A DNA stretch of 15,900 nt from Spirochaetales bacterium (GTDB lineage Bacteria > Spirochaetota > Spirochaetia > DTKZ01): contig JAGODW010000008.1 of the NCBI GenBank assembly GCA_017998025.1, positions 1 through 15,900 on the forward strand, read 5' to 3'. Below the pieces are notes generated by a model, which did no database searches, had not been told where the DNA came from, and was given only the letters and a program-made list of their open reading frames with translations. The position numbers were made by a program, and so were the translations under genes. This document shows, piece by piece, positions 7,361 to 15,010 of this stretch (position 1 is the first letter of the stretch; each line of letters starts with the position of its first letter).

Positions 7361-7390
7361 AATATCTCTCCTCTCACGATTTTTGCTATT

Positions 7391-8422
7391 TTATTTAAAA
7401 TATTGCATCGGGTCTATAGGGTTTCCGTTCTTAAATACAGAAAAATGCAGATGGGATCCTGTAGAGTATCCTGTACTTCCCATTTCACCGATGATCGAAC
7501 CCTGTGCCACTGTTTTCCCCATAGGAACTGCTATCGTTTGCAAGTGGGCATAGAATGTTTGCAATCCTCCATCATGGGTTATGATAACATACTTACCATA
7601 ACTTGGGTGAAAACCGATCCTCGCGACCTTTCCTGCCAACGCTGCATGAATCGATGTGCCAGGAGCATGGGCGATGTCAATTCCGTTATGAAACCTGCGA
7701 ACACCCGTAAAGGGATCAGGCCGTATACCAAAAGAAGAAGTAATCCTTCCTGTAGTAGGAAATATAAAGAGTTCTCCCAAAATACGTTTCAGTTCTGTCT
7801 GCGGAAGCATGGCTCCCGGAATAAACAACTTCATTCCCGGGTGGATAACCGAAGAGACTAAATCGTTCGCATCAGCTAACTGCTGGACATTTACTTTAAA
7901 CATAGTCGCGATCTTTGATAAGGAGTCTCCCCGGCTCACCTTGTATATGATTCCATTGGTATTCGGAATCAGCAGATTCGAGCCGGCCGGGACTTTACGG
8001 GCATTAGATATTTCATTCATGCTGATTAACGTGTCCAGCCGGATCCCATTTTTTTGAGCAACTTCTGAAAGAGTTTCTCCCGGACGGATCCTGTATGTTT
8101 TAACTACCAGCTCCGGAAATTGATCTACTTTCGGGGTCTGAAAAGGTTCTTCCTTTTCCTGGGGGTCCAGTGAAAAGGTAAGGAGTAGCTGTTCCAATTC
8201 ATTTTCTGAAGGAAGTTCAATGGAGTTACTTTTTGCCCAGAGTGAATGAGACGCGAGTCCGCTTCCTGAAACGCCCAGGGCAGCAAGAAATCCTGCGGCT
8301 AACAAAACAAACGGTACTTTATGCAGAAACGACTGAATTTTCGTCTTCCATACCAATAACTCAAGATCTCGTTTTAACTTAGGCCGCTTTCGAACATCCT
8401 GTTTAATAAGCTCCATGATCAT
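7391..8422 (-). CDS. LysM-domain M23 metallopeptidase (cell-wall endopeptidase, EnvC/NlpD-like)
   Basis: A 343-residue protein that probably cuts peptidoglycan cross-links, or activates an amidase, in the periplasm. Order: a cytoplasmic basic N-terminus, one membrane segment (about 36-52, VPFVLLAAGFLAALG), a linker, LysM 1 (about 108-153, YRIRPGETLSEVAQKNGI...), LysM 2 (about 159-203, YKVSRGDSLSKIATMF...), and an M23 domain (about 219-343). In the M23 domain the zinc ligands H245 and D249 (HNGID) and H326 of H-L-H (324-326) and the second-shell H293 are all present, so it is likely active rather than a degenerate EnvC type. The frame is open to 8620, over the start of lepB, but ATG 8422 has AAGGGAG 8 bases upstream and fits the membrane anchor. 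A small peptide gene follows 30 bases downstream. Divergent from lepB. Confidence 0.9.
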   Translation of the reverse strand: MIMELIKQDVRKRPKLKRDLELLVWKTKIQSFLHKVPFVLLAAGFLAALGVSGSGLASHSLWAKSNSIELPSENELEQLLLTFSLDPQEKEEPFQTPKVDQFPELVVKTYRIRPGETLSEVAQKNGIRLDTLISMNEISNARKVPAGSNLLIPNTNGIIYKVSRGDSLSKIATMFKVNVQQLADANDLVSSVIHPGMKLFIPGAMLPQTELKRILGELFIFPTTGRITSSFGIRPDPFTGVRRFHNGIDIAHAPGTSIHAALAGKVARIGFHPSYGKYVIITHDGGLQTFYAHLQTIAVPMGKTVAQGSIIGEMGSTGYSTGSHLHFSVFKNGNPIDPMQYFK

Positions 8423-8438
8423 AGTTCTAACTCCCTTA

Positions 8439-8467
8439 TCGACAGGATAAAAACTTAGGATTATAGT
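8439..8467 (+). promoter_or_regulatory. Sigma70-type promoter of the lepB-PBP-DUF115 operon
   Basis: TCGACA (-35, 8439-8444) and TATAGT (-10, 8462-8467) with a 17-base spacer, each 5 of 6 to consensus. The predicted start near 8474 gives a leader of about 30 bases with AAGGAG before TTG 8505. The -10 box overlaps that of the divergent peptidase promoter. Confidence 0.65.
8460..8465 (-). promoter_or_regulatory. Candidate -10 box for the LysM/M23 peptidase unit
   Basis: On the minus strand these six bases read TATAAT, a perfect -10 box, 37 bases before ATG 8422. I find no good -35 box at 16-18 bases (best match near 8483-8489 is poor), so support is moderate. It overlaps the lepB -10 box by four bases. 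Confidence 0.45.
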
Positions 8468-8504
8468 AGAATTAAAAAATAATACTCTAAGGAAAGGAGA
8501 ACCT

Positions 8505-8906
8505 TTGGAAACCGTAAAAGGGGTCGTACTCGCTGTACTCATGGTGATTCTCCTGAGAATATTTGTAATCGACCTGGTACAGGTGTCCGGTATCTCAATG
8601 GAACCTTCTCTCCCTAGCAATTCACTGGTTCTTGTAAATAAGATTTCGTACGGGATTCAATTTCCTCGGTCGGGAAAGTACTTATTCCAGTGGAGCACTC
8701 CGAAGCCAGAGGATATTCTGCTGGTATCTGATCCGCGTCGCAGCACACTGACAGTAAAGAGGTGCGAACGAACCACGCCCCGGGGAGTTTTTGTTACAGG
8801 AGATAATCCTCTATACTCACTCGATTCGCGGATATATGGATCTCTCCCTATCGAAAGGGTACATGGGAAAGTAGTGTTCTTCATTTCAAAGAGAAAGCAG
8901 CAATAA
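8505..8906 (+). CDS. lepB: Signal peptidase I, short form
   Basis: Removes signal peptides from exported proteins at the outer face of the inner membrane, acting downstream of SecA. The 133-residue product is short for the family (usually 160-300), because the region between the catalytic boxes is reduced. Seen: one N-terminal anchor (about 6-24), box B SGISMEPSL with catalytic S31, box D TVKRCE with catalytic K85, and box E GDN..S.DSRIYGSLP (about 98-114). Both catalytic residues are present. The start is TTG at 8505, chosen because AAGGAG (8494-8499) is 5 bases upstream; the next ATG at 8541 would cut into the anchor. It heads an operon: the penicillin-binding protein gene begins on the base after its stop. 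Promoter at 8439-8467. A second, longer signal peptidase may exist elsewhere in the genome. Confidence 0.92.
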   Translation: METVKGVVLAVLMVILLRIFVIDLVQVSGISMEPSLPSNSLVLVNKISYGIQFPRSGKYLFQWSTPKPEDILLVSDPRRSTLTVKRCERTTPRGVFVTGDNPLYSLDSRIYGSLPIERVHGKVVFFISKRKQQ

Positions 8907-10781
8907 ATGAAAGATGCCCTGCGAAATCGACGTTTCCTGATAGTTATGGGATCTCTAACTATTTTCTCCCTGATCCTCCTATTTCGATTCGGATACATCA
9001 TGCTTGGGAATGAAGGAATTCAAATTGAATCACAGATATCCCTCCCTCCCGTAGAAAGGGGTCCGATTTTAGACAGAAACGGGAGGATCCTGGCTATTCA
9101 AACGAAGCTGAATTCGGTAAGTGCCTGGGTTCCGCATGTTACCCAGCCAGAGGAAACCAGTAAAATACTGGGAGAAATACTCAATCTCCCAGAAACCCAA
9201 ATACTTGAAAAACTAAGAGGGAATAGCGGATTTGTGTTTATTAAACGGAAGATATCCCCTACAGAGAGCACTAAGGTAGCAGCACAACTGGCAGAAGGAA
9301 AATTAGAAGGAATTTCCCTTATGCCGGAATTCGGGAGAAATTATCCGGGGAAAAGCATGGCATCCCACATCATCGGATACGTTGGGATAGACAATATCGG
9401 CCTGGATGGATTGGAGTACACGTTTAACCAGGAACTCACTCCTCCTGTAATAGGGAATTACAAAGAAACCGTCTACGGAAACCAGTTGTTCCTTACCCTC
9501 GACTCTTCCATACAGCATACGGTGGAAAAGATTGCGGATGAAGTATACAGAGAAGAAAAGGCAAATTCCGTTATGATTCTTGTGCTGGATGCTCCCTCGG
9601 GAGATATTCTAGGGTATGCATCTTTACCAAACTACGATCCAAACGTTCTATCAACCCTTACTCCAGCGACGATGAAGAATAAGCCTATTTCTCTCCTGTA
9701 TGAGCCCGGCTCTGTATTCAAAGTCTTTTCTTTAGCATCTTTTCTTGAACTTGGAGTGTTGAATGAGAAGGACACATTTTTCTGCAACGGTTATTACGAA
9801 AAGCCTACGGGGGATGGAAAGATGATTCGGATTAACTGCCTAGGCCGCCATGGCAGTGTGACTGTCCGGGATATTTTGAAGTACTCCTGTAATGCAGGAG
9901 CTGCCTATGCATCGGACCAGGCAAATATAGAATCTTTCTATAGGATGCTGCGTCTCTTTGGTTTTGGCGAACTCACAGGCCTCCCCCTGAACGGAGAGGA
10001 AAACGGAACCCTTCGCCCTCCTCGCCTATGGTCTATCCGTTCTAAACCGACCCTTGCAATAGGTCAGGAGATTGCTGTAACAGCCATGCAAGTAGTAAAG
10101 GCAGCAACTGCCTTTGCAAATGACGGGGTCCTCCTACAGCCCCATATTGTTAAGAAGATCCTCACTCCAGATGGCACACTTATCAAGGAATATCCACGTG
10201 AGCCTCTAAGACAGGTGATTTCACCTGAAATTGCCCAGGAAATATTGGAATACATGGAATCTGTTACAGAGGCGAACGGTACTGCAACCCGGGCTCGTAT
10301 TCCAGGAGTACGGGTATCTGCAAAAACGGGAACGGCTCAGATGATCGATCCGGATACGGGCAAGTACAGCGAGACTGCATACATAGCTTCCTGTTTAGCC
10401 CTCTTCCCTACCGATTCGCCCCAGGTGATTGCATACGTAGTTATAGAAAGTCCACAGGGAGACAGTTACTTTGGAGGACGCGTTGCCGCCCCGATCATTA
10501 AAAAAGTTGGAGAATTCCTGGTACCGTATCTAGGAATTTCTCGCACTGGAGAGCAGGTATATACCCATCCTGGCATGATCACACTTCCTCGGATATCTCT
10601 TCCCCCTATGACTGATACAGTCCCTGATTTTTCCGGTCTCCCCAAAAAAGTACTGCTTCCCCTTCTTTCCCGGAAAGACGTAAAGGTAACGATCGTTGGC
10701 TCAGGCTGGGTATACCGCCAAACTCCACAACCGGGAACTCCTTTCACTCCGGGAATGGAAATAGTCCTGGAGCTTAGATGA
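8907..10781 (+). CDS. Class B penicillin-binding protein with C-terminal PASTA domain (FtsI/PBP2/SpoVD type transpeptidase)
   Basis: A monofunctional D,D-transpeptidase that cross-links peptidoglycan, anchored in the inner membrane with its catalytic domain in the periplasm. In its 624 residues: a membrane anchor (about 9-30), a pedestal/dimerisation domain with the family motif RGPILDRNGRILA (about 51-63), and the transpeptidase domain with S269-V-F-K272 (SxxK, active serine), S327-C-N329 (SxN) and K473-T-G475. A PASTA domain (about 568-624: VPDFSGL...QTPQPG...ELR) closes it. The architecture is that of FtsI/SpoVD; which of divisional or elongation role it has is not shown, since no mraW, ftsL or mur gene is nearby. 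The ATG directly follows the lepB stop, and the next gene overlaps its stop by 4 bases (ATGA), so all three are co-translated. Confidence 0.95.
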   Translation: MKDALRNRRFLIVMGSLTIFSLILLFRFGYIMLGNEGIQIESQISLPPVERGPILDRNGRILAIQTKLNSVSAWVPHVTQPEETSKILGEILNLPETQILEKLRGNSGFVFIKRKISPTESTKVAAQLAEGKLEGISLMPEFGRNYPGKSMASHIIGYVGIDNIGLDGLEYTFNQELTPPVIGNYKETVYGNQLFLTLDSSIQHTVEKIADEVYREEKANSVMILVLDAPSGDILGYASLPNYDPNVLSTLTPATMKNKPISLLYEPGSVFKVFSLASFLELGVLNEKDTFFCNGYYEKPTGDGKMIRINCLGRHGSVTVRDILKYSCNAGAAYASDQANIESFYRMLRLFGFGELTGLPLNGEENGTLRPPRLWSIRSKPTLAIGQEIAVTAMQVVKAATAFANDGVLLQPHIVKKILTPDGTLIKEYPREPLRQVISPEIAQEILEYMESVTEANGTATRARIPGVRVSAKTGTAQMIDPDTGKYSETAYIASCLALFPTDSPQVIAYVVIESPQGDSYFGGRVAAPIIKKVGEFLVPYLGISRTGEQVYTHPGMITLPRISLPPMTDTVPDFSGLPKKVLLPLLSRKDVKVTIVGSGWVYRQTPQPGTPFTPGMEIVLELR

Positions 10782-12643
10782 AATCCGAAAATCAGTCTCT
10801 TATAAAAAGGCAGGAGTTTTTCCTGAAGATAAATATGTCAGAGCTCACCTCTACTAAGGTAGTAAAATTCCCTTTTTCCCCTGACAAGATTCTTGAGGAA
10901 GAACCCACAGAAATAGAACCTCTCTCAACCCGCAGCGGAGATGTTACAGGAATCTGGCAGGGTGTAACCTTGCATAGTAGGTTCGATCCGATGAAAGAAG
11001 CGCTCAATACGGTTAAATTTTCCATTCCGCGGGAAGTAGAGGGAGTAGTAGTGTTTGGATTCGGGCTGGGTTATCATATCGAAGCGATCCTTTCCTTTTT
11101 CCCAACAGTAAACGTATGGATTCTGGAACCGAATCTTGCCTTTTTTCGAGCAGCCCTTGAACTAAGAGATTTTACAGCCCTATTCAGCAATAAGAGAATC
11201 TCCCTGTTTCTAGGGGCAGATTTTGCCCTGGGAGACACCGTACTTCAGGAGTTAGAAGATATTCGATTCTCGATATTCAAGTATCGCCCCTCCGTAGAAT
11301 TACATACCGAATTTTTCCGAAAAGTCGAGCAAGCTTTACAACGTCTCCATTCCCGCCGGCAGGTAAATCTGAATACACTTCATAGATTTGGAAAACTCTG
11401 GGTACGAAATTTTATCCGAAATCTTCCTGTTATAGAAAAACGGGGAGGGATCGATGTATGGGAAAATCGATTCCACCATTTCCCTGCGTTATTGATTGCT
11501 GCAGGGCCTTCCCTCGATGACGTGTTACCCCATTTAAAACAATTAAAGGAACGATTCCTCGTAATTTCCGTAGATACCAGTTACTCTGCCTGTCTTGGAG
11601 CCGGGGTTGAACCGGATTTTGTTCTGGTTATGGATCCGCAGTACTGGAACACGCGCCACTTAGATCGGGTTTGGCAGCAGTCCTCACGCCTTATTTCAGA
11701 GCCTTCCACCCATCCTGCAGTGTTCCGTCGTTTACCGGGCAGGACCTTTCTTGCAGGCTCCTTGTTTCCCTTAGGCCGGTACCTCGAAGGAAAGACAGGG
11801 AAGAAAAAGCTCCTGGGAGCAGGAGGATCTGTTTCCACCAGTGCCTGGGATTTTGGGCGAATATTGGGATGTAATCCCCTTATTTTTGCTGGCCTGGATC
11901 TATCATTTCCACGTAAACACACACACTGTAAGGGAAGCTTTTTTGAAGAACGTGTCTTTTCTTTCTGGAACAGATTTAAGCCCGGTGAAACAGAGTTCTT
12001 CCGGTACCTGCACGATGCTAATCCTATACAGCTTCCTTCTAATAGGGGCGGTTCTGTCCTTACCGACCAGCGAATGCTGATCTATCGGGATTGGTTTGAA
12101 ATCCAGGGGCAGCTGCATCCCCATATTCATACCCGAACCCTATCCAAGGATGGTTTACGAATCGAAGGGATAGAACCTGTATCTCTAGAAGAACTCTTAT
12201 CCTTTCCTCACTGCAGGAACTCTCTGGAAGCGATCCTCCATACTGCAGATAGAGAAAGTGCACTCCTTCCCCGGAGAGAGAATATTGCAGAAGGAGTGCA
12301 AGAATTGATTGAAGGGCTACAACTCTTGTCCCACCTTTCGCAGAAAGGACTGCAAGAGGTAGAAATCCTTCTCAATCGTTTTCATCAAGGACAATCAATT
12401 AGCTTTCAGCAGCTGGAAGAAATCGATCATCAGATTCTTTCAAACCAGTTTCGGGATGTAGCGGGCTTTCTCCTTGCTAATACCCTGAAAACATTGGAAA
12501 AGTCTGGAGATCTTTCTACAGAACAGGTATTACGAAATTCCCAAAGGATCTATACGGATCTTTTATCATCGATTCAATACCATATTGAAGCTCTACAGGA
12601 TTTTAAAAAGTATCAAGATTTTCCCCAAAAAGCCGATGAATAG
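10778..12643 (+). CDS. DUF115/Maf-type protein, probable flagellin (motility-associated) glycosyltransferase
   Basis: A 621-residue soluble protein of the DUF115 (6-hydroxymethylpterin pyrophosphokinase MptE-like) superfamily, whose bacterial members include Maf motility-accessory factors that glycosylate flagellins. Visible: N-terminal Rossmann-like GFGLGYH (94-100) with ILEPN after it (115-119); the core motif AAGPSLDDVLPHL (241-253); VISVDTSYSACLGAGVEPDF (262-281) and DPQYW (286-290); GGSVSTSAWDFG (349-360); and GLDLSF (372-377). Residues about 470-621 are helical and lack these motifs. Start ATG overlaps the PBP stop (ATGA) and has GGAG 5 bases upstream. Neither flagellin genes nor sugar-nucleotide genes are here, so glycosylation is inferred from family and from the flagellum-linked operon across the terminator. 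Alternatively it could modify another surface molecule. It is last in the lepB-PBP operon and ends before a strong terminator. Confidence 0.82.
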   Translation: MKSENQSLIKRQEFFLKINMSELTSTKVVKFPFSPDKILEEEPTEIEPLSTRSGDVTGIWQGVTLHSRFDPMKEALNTVKFSIPREVEGVVVFGFGLGYHIEAILSFFPTVNVWILEPNLAFFRAALELRDFTALFSNKRISLFLGADFALGDTVLQELEDIRFSIFKYRPSVELHTEFFRKVEQALQRLHSRRQVNLNTLHRFGKLWVRNFIRNLPVIEKRGGIDVWENRFHHFPALLIAAGPSLDDVLPHLKQLKERFLVISVDTSYSACLGAGVEPDFVLVMDPQYWNTRHLDRVWQQSSRLISEPSTHPAVFRRLPGRTFLAGSLFPLGRYLEGKTGKKKLLGAGGSVSTSAWDFGRILGCNPLIFAGLDLSFPRKHTHCKGSFFEERVFSFWNRFKPGETEFFRYLHDANPIQLPSNRGGSVLTDQRMLIYRDWFEIQGQLHPHIHTRTLSKDGLRIEGIEPVSLEELLSFPHCRNSLEAILHTADRESALLPRRENIAEGVQELIEGLQLLSHLSQKGLQEVEILLNRFHQGQSISFQQLEEIDHQILSNQFRDVAGFLLANTLKTLEKSGDLSTEQVLRNSQRIYTDLLSSIQYHIEALQDFKKYQDFPQKADE

Positions 12644-12671
12644 TACTGGAGGGTCTCTCACTACTCTCTAG

Positions 12672-12710
12672 ACGGTATGCAGTTCGACGTCCAGGCATAC
12701 CGTTTTTTTT
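12672..12710 (+). terminator. Strong intrinsic terminator after the lepB-PBP-DUF115 operon
   Basis: Perfect 9-pair stem ACGGTATGC (12672-12680) with GCATACCGT (12695-12703), loop of 14 bases, and a run of eight T (12703-12710). It lies 28 bases after the stop at 12643. On the other strand the T-run would be an A-run before the stem, with no T-run after it, so it mainly ends the + operon. The stop codon of the convergent CheA gene (12709-12711) overlaps the end of the T-run. Confidence 0.92.
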
Positions 12711-14481
12711 ATACCTCAAGTAGCTGGATGAGTTCCTCCAGGTCCTTTCGTAACCTTTCGGAATCGATCCATTGTTCCTGTCTCATGGAATCTACCAGAA
12801 GGATCCCTTGTTTTTCCCCTACCGCAAGGTGAACGCCGATCCCATCTTTCCATTGGGATCTGGGTAAAAAAGAATAGAGGGGATACCGTTTCCCTCCTAC
12901 CCTGTATACGCCTTTTTCCCCTTCCCAAAGAACTGCCTCTTGATAGAGAGGGAATATTTCTTCTACCAGAATCTTGGGCAGCAAAAATTCCTTTTCCCCT
13001 GCTGTACAGGGGAATACAGGATACCGGAGGTTAGATACACTAAATCGAATCGAAACTGTGGACCCTTCCCCGGGAGCACTGTGTATGCCTATAGTTCCGC
13101 CCAACCATTCTTTTACCACTTTCTGTGCTGCATCTAACCCCACCCCTCTACCCGATACAGAGGAGGGAATGGTCTTTGTAGAAAATCCTGACGTTGCCAG
13201 CAATGCAAACAACTCTTCTTCCGAAGAAGAGAACGCTGTATCTATCCCCTTTTCCTCTGCAAGAGTCCGTACAACCGCTTCATTTACACCCCGTCCATCA
13301 TCCGAAACCTCAAGAATAAATGAACTCCCTTGCTTCGTTACAGAAATCCGGATCCTTCCTTCTCCCCGCTTGCCCTTCACCTTTCTTTCTTCCGGGAACT
13401 CAATCCCATGATCCACTGCATTGCGGATCAAATGATTTAAAATACTATTCAACCCTTCATACGACCTAAATGGGAGCCGCATTTCTGGATCTCCCTCGGT
13501 AAACAGCGTTATTTCCTTACCTACCTGCAGAGAAAGGTCCTGAACAAGCTGGGCAGCCTTTTCAGTTAGAGACCGAACCGGTACTCCTGTTTTTTCTACC
13601 ATTTCCTCCTGTAAGAATCTTGAAAATAAACCGGCAGTGCCTGTTGCACCCATACAGGAAAGAAACAACTCCTGAACTAAAAGGAAATCTAAAGGAAGCG
13701 TGATTTCTTTACCCGGAAACTTTCTATATCTGGGATAAATGAACGATAGCGTTGATTTTCGTGGTATGACATCCGATTCACCCAGAACTTCTTCCAGATT
13801 TAAAGGTTTAATTTCAACCTTTTTCAGACCGTTTATATCCAGGAGAGAACGTACGTGGGAAAGAGAAGAAGAGGTGGTAATGAATATAGAACAGCCGCGC
13901 TCCTTTCCCCTCTTTAGTATTTCAAGAGAAGGGGAGATTCGTAGTACATTTACCTGTAGTTCTAAACTATTGATAAGAAGATAGAGCCTTGGATACGGCA
14001 TGGATTCTGTATCTTCTACCTCTGCATCAATCTGAAATAATTTTTCGTTCCTCAGTATCGCCTCTCGTAACACTACCTTCTCAAAATCTGTTAACTCTAC
14101 TATCCTCTGTGTTTCCTGAGGTCGTTCCCGGGATTTTTCCAGAGAAAGTTCCAGTTCCAGTCCCCGAAGGATACTGCCCAGATCTCTCTCCAGGGCTAAA
14201 TAGATACTTCGAAATTCCCTTAACTCTGCCTCTTGAGGGGGCGTTTGCTTTAGATGAGAAAGTATCTCCTCCAGGTTCTCTATAATGGATACTACACGGG
14301 CATATCCGAGAAATGCAGCTTCTGACTTCAGGGAATGGATAGATCGAAAGGTCTGTTCTCCTATAGCACGTTCCCATTTCCCTCGATCGAGCGCTGCAAA
14401 CAATCTCCCTATCCCATCTAAAACCCGGGCACCGTCTTCTCGAAAGAGCGTTTTCAACTCAGCTTTGTTCTGTATTTCCAT
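12709..14481 (-). CDS. CheA-type sensor histidine kinase, atypical
   Basis: A 590-residue cytoplasmic kinase of the chemotaxis type. Order: Hpt domain with phospho-acceptor H49 in IHSLKSEAAFLGY; a CheY-binding P2-like domain (about 131-230), with a ferredoxin-like pattern (IDAEVED..., PRLYLLINSLE...NVLRISPSLEIL) like that of typical CheA P2; a short P3 dimerisation region (about 260-325, LFSRF...GKEITL); the P4 ATPase with N-box HLIRNAVDHG (350-359), DDGRG (394-398), the GFSTK F-box (432-436) and SGRGVGLD (443-450); then a shortened P5/CheW-like domain (about 487-590, near 100 residues instead of about 130). All catalytic parts are present. The gene name cheA is not given, because a canonical CheA may exist elsewhere and no cheW, cheY or receptor is here. 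ATG 14481 has no good ribosome binding site and lies 23 bases inside the previous gene, suggesting coupling to it. Confidence 0.9.
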   Translation of the reverse strand: MEIQNKAELKTLFREDGARVLDGIGRLFAALDRGKWERAIGEQTFRSIHSLKSEAAFLGYARVVSIIENLEEILSHLKQTPPQEAELREFRSIYLALERDLGSILRGLELELSLEKSRERPQETQRIVELTDFEKVVLREAILRNEKLFQIDAEVEDTESMPYPRLYLLINSLELQVNVLRISPSLEILKRGKERGCSIFITTSSSLSHVRSLLDINGLKKVEIKPLNLEEVLGESDVIPRKSTLSFIYPRYRKFPGKEITLPLDFLLVQELFLSCMGATGTAGLFSRFLQEEMVEKTGVPVRSLTEKAAQLVQDLSLQVGKEITLFTEGDPEMRLPFRSYEGLNSILNHLIRNAVDHGIEFPEERKVKGKRGEGRIRISVTKQGSSFILEVSDDGRGVNEAVVRTLAEEKGIDTAFSSSEEELFALLATSGFSTKTIPSSVSGRGVGLDAAQKVVKEWLGGTIGIHSAPGEGSTVSIRFSVSNLRYPVFPCTAGEKEFLLPKILVEEIFPLYQEAVLWEGEKGVYRVGGKRYPLYSFLPRSQWKDGIGVHLAVGEKQGILLVDSMRQEQWIDSERLRKDLEELIQLLEV

Positions 14482-15010
14482 GGGTATATCTTTCTCGTTC
14501 TTTCCTATCCTGCAAGGAAATAATCAATTCTATTTCTCCAACGGTTGTACCCAGCTTAGTTGCTATGATTGAAGGAGAAATTCCTTTGTTATAAAGGTCC
14601 AACACCTCTTCCCGGGAAAGCATCTTTTTTATAGCAGAAGATTGATCCAGAGAAGGCTCGGAAAGTTTTTCTTCGGATACCGAAGGCGAAAAAGGGTTGT
14701 TTGGTTTCTGAAGGATCCGCTCGTAGGTAAGAGGAGTATTCCTTTCCATTTCTCTCCGTAGTATGCCTAACCGTTTATCGGCTGCTTCGAGAGCTGTTTT
14801 TAACTGGTGTATTTTGTCTTCTATCAGAGCAATATTTCTCTCTGTAGCATGGTTCAACTCTATTACGATCCCGTTGATTTCCTTCCTTGCTTTTTCAGCA
14901 ATATCTGTAATCTGCAAACGGCGATTGATCTTTCTATTTAGATAGAAAAACATCCCCACTAGAATCAGAATATTTATGCCGATCCAACTGCTTAGGCTCA
15001 TTCTACCCAC
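14459..15010 (-). CDS. SwrB-like membrane/coiled-coil protein (DUF6115-type C-terminus)
   Basis: A 183-residue protein with an N-terminal membrane anchor (about 8-24), a long coiled coil (about 34-105, heptad-like, rich in I/L/K/E), a proline/serine linker (about 106-125) and a C-terminal helix-turn-helix-like motif REEVLDLYNKGISPSIIATKLG (133-154) followed by TTVGEIELIISL (155-166). This layout is the one I know from SwrB of Bacillus and the DUF6115/DUF2802-like proteins found in flagellar operons of many bacteria, where the role is to help build or start the flagellar export apparatus. That assignment is from layout and C-terminal motif, not alignment. Start: GTG 15010 overlaps the previous stop (TAGTG); ATG 15001 is also possible, 9 bases in. 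Both leave the anchor intact. It lies between a small polar protein and the CheA-type kinase. Confidence 0.72.
   Translation of the reverse strand: MGRMSLSSWIGINILILVGMFFYLNRKINRRLQITDIAEKARKEINGIVIELNHATERNIALIEDKIHQLKTALEAADKRLGILRREMERNTPLTYERILQKPNNPFSPSVSEEKLSEPSLDQSSAIKKMLSREEVLDLYNKGISPSIIATKLGTTVGEIELIISLQDRKERERYTHGNTEQS

Noticed and set aside
7271..7861. Open frame of 196 codons on + after secA
   Set aside because: Antisense to the LysM/M23 peptidase and the small peptide gene; product is C/R/S-rich with no domain pattern and no ribosome binding site.
8423..8620. Longer M23 peptidase start at 8620
   Set aside because: It would cover the divergent lepB start; ATG 8422 has a strong ribosome binding site and gives a normal membrane anchor.
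11581..11922. Open frame of 113 codons on -
   Set aside because: Antisense to the conserved core of the DUF115 protein; R/P-rich shadow.
12974..13411. Open frame of 145 codons on +
   Set aside because: Antisense to the ATPase domain of the CheA-type kinase, which carries all its motifs on the minus strand.
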